Shown here: one piece after another, positions 21,997 through 32,600 of the stretch
How the letters are laid out: each line of letters opens with the position of its first letter
Numbering within the stretch: the first letter of the stretch is position 1
NCBI GenBank assembly: GCA_965240325.2
Contig: OZ251238.1
Coordinates: 1,550,001-1,614,000, forward strand
Direction: 5' to 3'
From: Rebecca billardiae RCC1528
Lineage: Eukaryota; Haptophyta
Length of the DNA stretch: 64,000 nt
The notes under the pieces: model-generated
Database searches by the model: none
What the model was told of the DNA's origin: nothing
The model's input: the letters and a program-made list of their open reading frames with translations, nothing else
Position numbers and translations under genes: made by a program

Positions 21997-22444
21997 GCGG
22001 CGCGGCTCGATGGACGCGCTCGGCCACGCCGGCTCGTGCGGCTCGATGCGCGCCGACCGGCTCTCCTCGTCGATGCGCGCGTCGCGCGCGGCGCACGCCG
22101 CCGACGGCGCCGAGGGCGGCGGCACGGTGCGCGCGCGGCTCAAGTCCACCATCCTCGGCCGCGGCAGCGCGAGCACCGCGCCGGCCGACCCGTCGGCGCC
22201 GCAGCCGCCCGCGGACGCGTCGGCGGACGCCGAGCGCGCGACGCCGCCGCGCCGCTCGCTCAACATCTCGCACGCGAGCGTGGTCTCGGTCGAGTCGGGC
22301 GCCGGGCGCAGCAGCGGCGGCGACGCCGGCGCCGACGCCGAGGGCGGGAGCCGCGGCGGCTCCGCGGCGCACTCGCCCGCGCAGCACGCCGGCGGCGCGA
22401 GCAGCCGGCGCGAGCGCGCCGCGCAGCAGCAGCCGGGCCGTTGA
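17724..22444 (+). CDS. Nucleoside-hydrolase-like / multi-pass membrane / TIR-like fusion protein (two exons)
   Basis: Spliced model of 1,532 aa. Exon 1 is 17724-17792 and exon 2 is 17915-22444; the intron is phase 0, GTGCGC to GGGCAG. Residues 1-310 resemble inosine-uridine nucleoside hydrolases. The N-terminal metal/ribose loop TDPGPDPDDVK (D14, D18, D20, D21) is completed only after splicing to TLLVAAVHH. ANGGEQPLARAKLARC and RADSSVNNGFDQPAA (166-180) also fit that fold. A Gly/Ala/Pro-rich linker (about 370-670) contains a long Gly run. Hydrophobic segments lie near 706-729, 760-782, 803-850 and 895-915. Residues 1095-1260 match a TIR-like pattern known to me from algae and oomycetes: AYVVHAWADD, then VVWLDALCADP, MPIYLARCRSLLLLAGP and RLWVAAELYSW. 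The C-tail is Ser/Gly-rich. Function is unknown; nucleotide or NAD-related signalling is speculation. Continuity of a frame is weak evidence at this GC, so two genes cannot be fully excluded. Confidence 0.72.
19566..19625 (+). repeat. GGC microsatellite encoding poly-glycine
   Basis: Near-perfect GGC run of about 60 bp in the linker of the nucleoside-hydrolase/TIR-like gene. A shorter GGC run at about 21955-21995 lies after the TIR-like domain. Confidence 0.8.
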
Positions 22445-22646
22445 CGACGCTGCCGCCGATCGCTGAGACTGCTGACGATATTTCGGGCTGGCCAGCGGAC
22501 AGTGTACCCGCGGTACCCGCCCGGTTGAGCCTGCTGTCAGCGGCTGCTGTGACGAACTTGATGGCAGGAGTAGTACGTTCATCGCCGCCTGGCAGTAGTA
22601 CGCCGCCGGTACTGACGCACGCCGCCACTAGGCGACGTACTAGCTC
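22445..22646. other. 3' flank of the fusion gene
   Basis: About 200 bp of lower GC content between the fusion-gene stop and the first inverted-repeat element. It probably holds the 3' UTR. No gene was recognised. Confidence 0.4.
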
Positions 22647-22683
22647 CACAGTGAACAGAATGACCTCAAAATGTGTACTTTAG
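22647..22683 (+). repeat. Left terminal inverted repeat
   Basis: 37-bp arm pairing with 24856-24892. The outer end begins CACAGTG. Confidence 0.6.
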
Positions 22684-24855
22684 AAGCCCCGCTCGAGCGG
22701 ACACGAAGGGCACAATGGCGGATTGCGGCGGCCCGCCGCCATCCCTCAGTGCCCACCCATCAGGTGTCCATGACCGACGTCACACTCGATCTCGAGAGAG
22801 CAGACCAAGACGGCGAGGCGGGTGACACGACCCACTGCATCCCCGAACTCGGTCGAGAAGACGAAGCGGCGCTACAACGCGCGTGGCAGCAAGCTGCTGA
22901 CGATGCCCGCGGTGAGCGGCTGTCATGCCACCTCGCGCGCGCAGATGCGCGGCGTCCCGAAAACCTTCGGTCGATGTCTCGCGAAAGGGGCCGAATGGGA
23001 GGGAGACACATGTGCGCACCCTCCCTTGAATTTGGAACCGGCATTGACCGGCCAATCTCGCGCGATGTCCCCTGCTGCGCAACCTCTCCGGCGCGCTCGC
23101 GCAGAGGTGATATGGTGCAGTCGCCGCAACTCAAGCTGAAGCACCAGCAGGAGGCGCCGAAGGCCGCGGCGGGTGACAGAACGCTGCCGGAGTAGTACCA
23201 GGTGCGATACGAGGCCGCGCCGTTCGCTCGGCAGTGCAGCTCTCTCTTCTCTTTCGTTGCGCGCCGGATCAATCCGAGGGCGGGCGCGTGGTGAGCAGCG
23301 CAGCTCGACACTGGCCAGTGCTCGCAGAGCACCAGATCCCGAGGATGGACAGCGGCGTGGCGGCGAAGCTGATGGCAGCGATCAGCGCCCCACCGGGCTA
23401 CATCGTACCGCCGGGGTGAGCGTCGGGAGTGATGCGCTCTCTGATGTGGGCGATCGCGAGCGCGCACTTTCTGATGTGCGCTCGTGGATGCAGCTCGAGG
23501 CGGGGAGGGCCATCAGCGGGTGTGACCCTAAGCCGTGCCCTGCTGCGACAGGGGCGGGAGCTGATGGAGGATCCTGTCGCCGACGCAGTAAGCGCGCCGT
23601 TGAGCACCTCGGCCTGCAGGAGTCCGTGCTTCGTTCGTCATCATGGCGAGCAGCGCGCGGAATCTGGGCGCGACGAGCAGCGTGATCGGATGCGCGCGTC
23701 CGGACGAGCCAATCATGTCTTTCGACTTTCAGCACCCTGCTCCGCGGGCCCGTGCGCTTCGGGCAGGAGGCCTCGTCATCAGTCGTCTGATGCCCTGCAT
23801 GACGCTGCCATACTACTACGACACACGTACGCGTGAGTCGCTGTGAGTCATATATCGATGCGATCGTCGCACAGCAGTGGCGCTGCACGGCCGCGGAGCC
23901 CAGGGCTGACGATCAGTCGCGGTGGACCGAGCCGTCGGCAGACGCAAAGTGCGGACACGACGAGGTCGTAGTGCGCGCCGCGTGCGGCCAGGTACCGCCA
24001 GGGCCAGGGCCACGCCCAGCAGAGGATGCAGCACGCGCGTGACGCCATCGTGCCGTGCGAGGGCTACGCCAACGCTGCTCAGGCACCGCAGCAGCCGCAG
24101 CTCACGCTCGGTGCGCGAACTCGTCGGCGGCGTCCGACGACCGCCGCGGAGGTGAAGGTGATGGTGCTTGCTGCGCTCAACGCCTGGTGCGCCTATGCGC
24201 GCGAGCTCAAGCGGTGGACGAGCACGGTCGCGTGCTACCCGCACGTGGTCGTCGCCATCGCCCTTCGCGCCATCGTGCGACTCGGCGGCGCGCTGCACCA
24301 CGCGAGCACACAAGGGTGGGTCTGAGCACGACGGCAAGATCATCGGCAACACGTTCCGCGACCGCGCGTGCCGGCCGGGCGGGCTGAGCTCGAACAGACG
24401 CGGCACGAGCATGCCGCGAGCTGGCCGCGTCGAGCAGGCCGCCAAGCAGGTGATCGTGGGCAAGATCATGAAGAAGCGCACCAACACCGTCGACAAGAAC
24501 GGCCGGCTGCGACTGCGCGCAGCAAGACGGTGCAGCCGGGCGCATCCAGTGGCAGCGGGCCTGCGAGCGAGGTGCGTCTGCGCGAGATCGTCCATGCGCG
24601 TCGCACCGCATCTCCACCTCCGCCATCTGACGCCTGCGCACCGCATGCGCGCGCGGCCGCGCGGTCGCGCGACGCAGGGCGGATTGAGATGACATTTGCG
24701 CGTGTCGCGGGCAGTAACAGACGAGGAGACGAGGTGGCAGGGGCTGGTGAGCGGTGTCTGACGCATGTATTGGGTGGTTGCGCACCTGTCAGTGCCCGTC
24801 CGCGCCGGCTCAGTGTTCTTACTAGGCCGCCGGCCCGCGTCGCGCGGCGGCCACC

Positions 24856-24892
24856 CTAAAGTACACATTTGGCCGCCATTCTGTTCACCGTG
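24856..24892 (-). repeat. Right terminal inverted repeat
   Basis: 37-bp arm pairing with 22647-22683. It directly abuts the left arm of the next inverted-repeat element. Confidence 0.6.
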
Positions 24893-25651
24893 ATCCAACG
24901 ACCGGTCCAGACCTCGGGATCTGCACGCCAGTGGGCGGCCCACTGGCGTGCAGATTTCGGGTTTATTTATTCGTCATCAGGTTGGCGCGCGCTGGGGCGG
25001 ACGCTCCCGCCGCCACCTCGCTCTCGCCTTCCGCCGCCAGGGCGAGGCCGCGCGAAGTCCAGTAGATCTTCCGATGGGACGCAGCGGGGCGGTAGCGAAG
25101 CGGTGAACTACTGTCGCTTGCGCGTGGCGCAGCGCGCTTCGCGCCCTAGCACCTCGACGGTCAGCTGCAGGCCCGCGAGAGCGCGAGCGTGCGCCGCCGC
25201 CACATTCAGCCAGAGCCATGCCGCGCCTTGCCTGCCGAGGCAGCAAAGAGGCACGCACGTGAAGCCGCTGGGCACCATGGCGCGCGCCCACGACCGTACT
25301 GTCACATGGCTCACGCCGTCCTGGGATGCGCGCCTCGGGTTGCGCTCAGCGCGCGCATACTTTGCGGGGACGACAGCACGGCTGAAGCCGAGAGGCGGCG
25401 CACACGCCCGTGCGGGCTCAAGGCGCCGAGAAGATGGTCAGACGCGAGTTGCCCGGCGCAGGGCGGCGCAGAAAGGCCCTATGCCTCTGCCCGACCGCGT
25501 GCGCCATCGCCGCGTGCACGTCTACGACTGCGGCGGCGCGGCAGCGGGCGGCGCCTCGCGGCGGATGGCTGTGGCGGGCGCACGCGGCGGGTTTTGAATT
25601 TCTCTCATTTTCCGAGTTTCCCAACTCCTGAGGTCTGGACCGGTTGGATCT
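24892..25651. mobile_element. Short inverted-repeat element (MITE-like), about 760 bp
   Basis: ACCGGTCCAGACCTC at 24901-24915 is perfectly inverted at 25630-25644. With a 2-nt gap the arms extend outward to share GATCCAA. The interior carries the perfect palindrome at 24919-24955 next to the left arm and GC-rich sequence with no convincing protein. It may have inserted beside, or be part of, the adjacent 2.25-kb element. Confidence 0.5.
24919..24955. repeat. Perfect 37-bp palindrome (18-bp arms, 1-nt centre)
   Basis: ATCTGCACGCCAGTGGGC, then G, then the exact reverse complement. As RNA or single-stranded DNA it would form a very stable hairpin. Confidence 0.9.
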
Positions 25652-27685
25652 GATGATGCTACTCTCGATCTGATTATTCGCGTCATCAGTAGACAGTCGT
25701 ATATAACCGGCCGCGCCGGTCGTCAGCCACGGCGGGACTTCGGACTCGATATCGTCGGCGGGTCCGCCTGGCTGCGCCGACAGCAGACTCGTCATCACTA
25801 TAGCGCAGCTTATTACGACGACGACATGCACATACGTACAGTCGTCGCCGTGCCGGCCGGCCGCAGCTGCTGCGCGCGACTACTGCTATATTGTTCGCTG
25901 CTGCGCTACGCCTACGTCGTACTAATACGGCGCCGGCCGCGTTCGATCAAATACGGTTCAGACTAACGTGACACCGGCCTATATATGGCGCGGCAGTCCG
26001 TCCGTGGATCTGTGGCACGTTTGCGTCCACGTTCTTGCGGGGTGCCAGCGGCCGCGCCGCGCTCGAGCTGAGCGCGCGGCGCGCGCGCCCGCCAAGGGCT
26101 GCTTCTGTGGCCTGGCTCAGGCTGCTGCCGAGCGCGGCCCGACGCCATGCGTGGAGCGGGCGCGCGGACGAGCGCCACTAAGCCGTCCAGGCGCCTCGCC
26201 CTCGGTCAACGCTGCCCCCGGGCCCCCCATCCTGCCCTTCATCCAACCTGCGCCTGGTGCGCGTAGTGAGCGGCAACCATCAGGTCCCTCCTCATCGCGC
26301 GTGAGGGCCCGCTCTTGGCGCACAGCTGTCCCGCGTACGATACGCGCCCCCTGCTCACCTGCTGGCGACGCCGCAAGCCAGACTCTGTGCACGTCGCACC
26401 CGGAGCGTCAGGCATCCGCCCGGTCCCAGTCCGAGTCGGTCCCCACGGCACCACATAGTCTGAGGGCAAAATCCCGACCGCGGTGCCCACGCCGCCATAT
26501 GGCTGTGGAGCTCGGCGCGCACGCTTGTTTGGCTCGCATGCGTCACCGCCGACCGCCGATGAAGCGGGCGGCAGCGTGCTCGCGCCTCAGAGTGAGCGAC
26601 TTGGAGCTTGCCGATGCCTCCAGCGCGAGCTGTTGATACCCGTACTAACTACTACCCCCGCTTGCAGTTTGATACACGCCCTCCCCAACCGACAGTGAGG
26701 CTCGTCCACATATCATAGTACATCCGCTCACTGACTCTCCTATCGGCGCGCTGTTCGTCGCATCTATCTGCACCCAGTCCGGGAGGGTTTTGACGACGAC
26801 GTTTAGTGGACGAGGGTGGGGCGAGGACGGCGGGCGCTGGCGAGCCGCAAGGCGGCCGCAGCCCTCATCCAGGCCTCGCAGGCGGACGGCTGAATGCATC
26901 TTCCGACGGCGCTACCATCGGCGACGGCTTCCGTGGGCGGTGACAATTTGCCTGAGCTGCGTGCGATACAGTAGGTGCCGTATTCGCCAATCATGCCTTA
27001 CTGTACGGTCGTGGGCGCGCTCTTCGCGGGCCCACTCGTCCCGATGGGGCGTGGGGCCGCGCCTGGCCCTGTTCACAAGGTGTTTGTGTTCGGGGCAGGC
27101 GAAGGCTCTGTGCCACAACCGGGGTAGGTGGGCAGACAGGGGCTGGCGGCAGCCGAGAGGGGCCGCTTTCCCCCGCCCCCGCTGCTGCGAAGGCGGCGGG
27201 GGTGCGCTGCTTGCCTCCGCAGGCGAGCGGCGCGCAGTTTACGCCGGGCATGTGGACCTGCCCACCCTTCATCTTCCAGTTCTTCCCTTCGGCTGGGGCT
27301 CGATCAGTCGACGTGGCGTCGCTCACAGCGCAGGCAGGTGTTTGGCGCGGCTGCACTCTCGAGGTGGCTGGGATACAACATCCAGGTGCAGCACCCTCCC
27401 CGTGTGGTGTCAGAGCGCGCTCCCGAGCGCGTGCCTCCGAGCGCGGGGCGGCCGCTTGCTGCAATGGCCGCCTCGATGAGGTGCGGCAACGCGCCCCTCA
27501 CCTGCCTGCGCCGGTCTGTTTTGTGGCGGTGTCTTTGTGCAGTGTTGGATGGCGTCAATCACGCCTTAACCAAGTGTGCACGTTAAAACATAGTAAACTG
27601 TATACGTTCTATACTACTAGTAGAGGGTGAAGCCAGATACGGTTTGGGGCAACAATACAGCACAATGTTGAAGCGACGCGCAGTG
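25652..27685. other. Gene-poor region, no supported gene
   Basis: Mixed-composition DNA with AT-richer islands (about 25660-25980 and 26630-26780). One copy of the dispersed C-rich repeat lies at about 26205-26330. TATA-like strings occur at about 25701 and 25979, but no credible coding frame follows them. Short open frames such as 26790-27479 (+) show no domain that I recognise. Confidence 0.4.
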
Positions 27686-27749
27686 CGGCTTCAGCGCGGC
27701 TTCACGCCCGCTGAAGCCCGCTGAAGCGGGCTGAAGCCGCGCTGAAGCC
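27686..27749. repeat. GCTTCAGC inverted-repeat cluster
   Basis: GGCTTCAGCGCGGCTTCA plus GCCCGC at 27687-27711 pairs with GCGGGCTGAAGCC plus GCGCTGAAGCC at 27726-27749, with one extra base in the left arm. The spacer also contains the same GCTGAAGC word, so alternative hairpins are possible. Confidence 0.75.
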
Positions 27750-29651
27750 AGCATGGACGACGCGCCCGCGACCGTCCGTGCTGCCATTCGCGCCGGCGCC
27801 GTCGCCATCGGCGACAGCCGGCGACAGCCGTCGCCATCGGCGACGGCGACACCCGTGCTCGCGCAGGTCATTCCAGGCCGCGCTCCTTGCCGCCCCTCCC
27901 GCCCCTCTTGGCCCTCGGCGGCCCCCCTCCGGCGGCGGCGCAGCGGCGCCGCCGCTGCCGGCGGCCGCGGCGCCGGCGAGGATGAGGATGAGGATGAGGA
28001 GGAGGAGGAGGAGGAGCCGCCCCGCCGGCGCCGGCGCGCGCAAGAGGAGGAGGAAGAGGAGGAGGAGGAGGAGCCCCGCCGCCCGCGCTCGTCTCGAGGG
28101 CGAGGTGGGAGCAAACGCGAGCGCGTGCCCCGCCCGGCTGGGTTGGGCGCGCCGCCGCGCAGCGGCGCGCCGCTGAGGGCGCGTGATGACGGCGAGGGGC
28201 GAGTGCGGGAATCGCTGCGCGGGACGACCGCGAGGGACCTTGCGGCAAGAGTAGGAGAGCGTCATGCCCCACCTCCCACCCCCAGCTCCACAGTCACCCC
28301 CACGGTCAGCCGCCATTGAGCAACATCGGCGGGCGGAATCTGTGACCTTGATGATCACAGATCAGCCCACCCACCGTGCATGCGCACCGCCGCGCGCGCG
28401 GGCAGCCAGAGATTCACCGCACGGCGACGATCATACGTATACTGTCTCATGTGCGGTAGCCTAAGCGCATAGTCTCATTGCTGGCGGCAGCGGGGTGAGC
28501 GGACCAACCGAGCAGGCCTGAGGCTGCCGACTCCGTCCACGCGATTGCCCTCCGCCGATTCGGGCGACCGGGCGCGGCGCACGGCTCGACGCTCGGCGGG
28601 CTCCGCAGTCGCCATGCAGCTCAGCTCAGCCGTCGCCGCTCGGCGGTCACTGGCGATGGCACCTGCCGACCGCACACCGTGGCTATGTAAGGCATGGCGC
28701 TCTTCCACCAGCACCCCGCCGCTGCTGCCATTTGGAGCCGCAGGTCGCCGCGTCAGCCTGTTGCTGACGAGTGTGCGGCCAGGTAGCCCTGCACCAAGCA
28801 ATGCTGGGCGGGGGCGCAGCGAGACCGCACGTCGCGGGGCCACACGCGGACGGGTCCGCGGCGAAGCACGGGTCGGCACACACTCCTCGCCAACTTGCCT
28901 CCGCCGAAGGGGGCGACTCAACGCCAGGGATCTCCGGATCACTTCACCACGGACGATCCGCCTTCTGCCATGCGGAGGCGCACCAGACGGGTGCTTGCAC
29001 GTGTGCGCGTGCGGCGCTGTGGAGTCAGCAGAGAGGCCAGCGCTCACAGTGTCTACGGCCATCCATTCCTCATCACCCTCGTCCTCGCCCTCGTCGAATT
29101 CCTTGCCAGCCGGCAGCGCGCGCCTCATTCAAATCGCCGCGTGCACGTGGCCCAGGCGGACGCCGGGGGTCGGCGGGCCATCGCGTCAAGGCGGCTGGTC
29201 GGCAGGGCGCGGCACGTCGGCGACCGACTGGGACGCGCCCACTGTCGCCTCGCCACCCGCTAGACTGCGCGGATCGCCGCGACCGTGGCCACCGCGCGCC
29301 CGCTTCACCGGCTTCGTGCGGCTTCGCCGGGCGGCCGCACCCACCTATGCCGGCTTCACGCGAGTCAAACATACCGTCACTGTATTCATCAGCGAGTGCT
29401 TGTTGCCAGCTCCATCTGACCATTCTTCAGTATACGACGCCATCATCGCCGTACTCACGTGCGTACAGTATTCACGCGCGGTTGAGCCCGGTACATACTC
29501 GTCTCCGAACCGCATGTTGATTGCTAGGTCGACCTGTGGTTAAAGCGCACAAGATGCCGCTCGTTCATTTGCGGGCGGGTGGCGAGTTCGGAGCGTGCCA
29601 GCGCCCAGCGCGGTGCATCCTCCGGGTGCGCGCGCGGGCGTGGCTCCGGCG
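27750..29651. other. Gene-poor region with purine-rich microsatellite
   Basis: Contains GAG/GAT-rich tracts at about 27976-28016 and 28045-28075 that create an acidic open frame (27753-28319, +). I do not regard this as a gene, because its composition follows the microsatellite. The 28480-29550 part has open frames on both strands without recognisable domains. The promoter of the giant gene should lie near the right edge. Confidence 0.4.
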
Positions 29652-32600
29652 ATGCTGCCCCTCCTCGCGCTCGTCGCGCCCGCGATGCACCCCGGCGCGC
29701 TGCTGGGCGCGCTCAGCCCGAGCACGGTCACAAAGCTCGCGTCTGGCACGTCCCACACCTGCGTCCTGTACGGCACCGGCGCGGCCAAATGGTGCGCCGC
29801 GCGGCGCCGCGCCACGCGCACCTCGCGCGCCGCGCCTCACGCGCCGCCTCGCGCGCGCGCGCGCCGCGGCCGACCCTCGCCGCGCCGCGCAGCTTTGGGC
29901 GCGGCGCGAGCGGACAGCTGGGCTACGACGCCACCGCCGACCTCGGCGACGGGCCGAACGAGCTCGGCCTCGCCCTCCCCTTTGTGAGCCTGCCGGACGG
30001 CGCGGCCGTGACCGACCTGTCGGCGGGCGCCGAGCACTCGTGCGCGGTGCTCTCGGACGCGACGGTCCGATGGTGCGTGGCGCGCGCGCGCGCGGAGCGA
30101 CGGGCGCGGCTGGACGCGCGCGCATGCACCGCGCGTGCGGCACGCGCCGCGTGGCCCGCGCGCTCACTGCGCGCGCGCGCACGCATCCATCGAATCGCGC
30201 GCCGCGGCGTGCCGCCTCCGCACGACGATGCGCCGCGCGCCGGCAGCTGGGGCGCGAACGGCAACGGGCAGCTCGGCACGGGCGACACGACGAGCGCGGG
30301 CGACGGCACCGGCCGCGCGATGGGCAACACGCTCCCCGCCGTCAGCCTCGGCGGCTCGGCCGCGGCGCACGCGGTGCGGTGCGGCGCGCACCACACGTGC
30401 GCGCTGACGACCGTGTCGGGCGTGGTCGGCATCCAGTGCTGGGGGCTCGGGTCGAGCGGGCAGCTCGGCAGCGAGTCCACCGCGGACCAGACCGCCCCCG
30501 GCGCGCAGCTCTCCCTCGGCACCGGCCTCAACGTCTCGTCATTCGACGCGCACCTCGGCTCGCACAGCTGCGCCGTGTTCGAGGGCGGCGCGCTCAAGTG
30601 GTGCGCGCGCTGGCGGCGAGGGCGCGCGTGGGCACGCGCGTGTGCGCGCGCCGTGCGGGGCGCCGGCCGGTGCGTGCCGCGCGGCGCGACCGCCGCTCGC
30701 TCACCGCGCGAGCCGCACCCCGCGCGCGCCACGCCCACGCCCCGCGCGCGCCGCGCGCCCGCCGCCGCTCACGGCCCACGCCCCGCCAGCTGGGGCGACA
30801 ACTTCCAGCGCCAGCTGGGCACCGGCGACAAGACGGACTACGGCGGGAGCGCGGGCTCGATGGGCGACAACCTCCCGTTCGCGCTCACCGCCGGCGTCGC
30901 CGAGGTCGGCGTCGGCGTCGCGCACTCGTGCGCGCGACTCAGCGCGGGCGGGCTCAAGTGCTGGGGCCGCGGCACCGACGGCGCGCTGGGCTCCGGCTCC
31001 GCGGCCAACATTGCGAACCCGTCGGCCGCGCCCACGTTCGCGCTGGGCGCGGGGCTGGGCGTCACCGCGCTCGTGAGCGGCGAGCAGTACAACTGCGCCA
31101 TCCTCAGCAACGCCGCGCTCAAGTGGTGCGCGCGCGCGCAGCACGCGGCGCCGGCTGCGCGGCGCCGCGCCGACGCCCGCTCCGCACCCGCCGCGCCGCG
31201 CGCCGCCGCAGCTGGGGCGCCGCCGACGTGGGGCAGCTGGGCACCGGTGACACCGTCAGCCGCGGCGACAGCTCCAACGAGCTCGGCGACTTCCTCCCGC
31301 CGATCTCCCTCGGCGCCGGCCGCAGCGTGACGCGCGTGAGCGTGGGCGCTGCGCACTCGTGCGCAGCGCTGGACGACGGCGCCATCAAGTGGTGCGCGCG
31401 CCGCCGTACCCGCACCCGCACGCGTGCGCGTGCTGCCCGGCTGCCCTCCCGCACGCCCGCCCTGCTGGGTGTCGCGTGGGCGCCGCGACCCTGCCGTGCG
31501 GGGACGGACCCACCGGGAGCCAGCGCCGCGCCGCGGACGCCGCGCGAGACGCGTCGTCTCACGCGCCGCCGCGCGCGCCGCGCGCTGCTACCCGCAGCTT
31601 TGGTCTGGGCGACGTCGGCCAGCTGGGCACGGGCGACACGGCCAACCGCGGCGATACCGCGGGCTCGATGGGGGATGCGCTGCCCGCGATCGGCCTCCCG
31701 CCGCCGCCACCGCCGAGCCCGCCGCCGAGCCCGCCGCCCAGCCCGCCGCCGCCCGACGTTGCGCCTCGCCCGCCGCCCTCGCCGCCGCCCGCGCCGCCGC
31801 CGAGCCCGCCGCCAAGCCCTCCCCCGAGCCCGCCGCCGAGCTCGCCGCCAAGCCCTCCGCCAAGCCCGCCGCCAAGCACTCCACCGAGCCCACTGCCCTC
31901 GCCACCGCCGAGCCCGCCGCCGAGCTCGCCGCCAAGCCCTCCACCGCGCCCGCCGCCCTCGCCGCCACCGCCGGGCCCACCGCCAAGCCCGCCGCCAAGC
32001 CCTCCCCCGAGCCCGCCGCCCTCGCCGCCGCCGAGCCCGCCGCCAAGCCCGCCGCCGCCCAACGTCGCGCCTCACCCGCCGCCCTCGCCGCCGCCCTCGC
32101 CTCCTCCGCCCAGCCCTCCGCCAAGCCCGCCACCGGGCCCGCCGCCATCACCGCCGCCCTCACCGCCGCCGAGCCCGCCGCCGCCGTCACCGCCTCCAAG
32201 CCCGCCGCCCTCACCGCCACCGAGCCCGCCTCCGAGCCCACCGCCACCGTCACCACCACCAAGCCCACCGCCCTCACCACCGCCCAGCCCTCCGCCAAGC
32301 CCGCCGCCTCCGAACCCGCCGCCCAGCCCGCCGCCCCGCCCGCCGCCCTCGCCGCCGCCCAGCCCGCCGCCACCGAGCCCGCCGCCATCGCCGCCACCAT
32401 CACCGCCGCCATCGCCGCCACCATCACCGCCGCCGAGCCCACCGCCGAGCCCGCCACCCTCGCCGCCGCCAAGCCCGCCGCCACCGAGCCCACCGCCGAG
32501 CCCGCCGCCATCGCCACCGCCGTCGCCACCGCTCAGCCCACCGCCGACACCGCCTCCGTCGCCACCACCGAGCCCTCCGCCGAGCCCGCCGCCGCCATCA

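Larger units (their letters stand above)
22647..24892. mobile_element. Putative DNA-transposon-like element with 37-bp terminal inverted repeats
   Basis: The left end (22647-22683, starting CACAGTGAACAGAATG and ending GTGTACTTTAG) is the imperfect reverse complement of the right end (24856-24892, CTAAAGTACACATTT ... CATTCTGTTCAC). About 30 of 37 positions agree, including 15 in a row at the inner end. The 2.25-kb interior is less GC-rich than the genes and has only short, frame-broken open frames, none with a recognisable transposase motif. One patch at about 22822-23000 (VEKTKRRYNARGSK, RGVPKTFGRCLAKGAEWE) looks protein-like but I cannot assign it. A clear target-site duplication was not found. 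It could be a decayed autonomous element or a non-autonomous derivative. Confidence 0.55.

Noticed and set aside
23816-24943. 375-aa minus-strand frame inside the inverted-repeat element
   Set aside because: Longest frame of the element but low-complexity, with no transposase motif, and it crosses the element's right terminus.
27753-28319. 188-aa frame with Glu/Asp-rich tracts
   Set aside because: The acidic tracts are microsatellite translations. There is no domain, and the start lies just past an inverted-repeat cluster.
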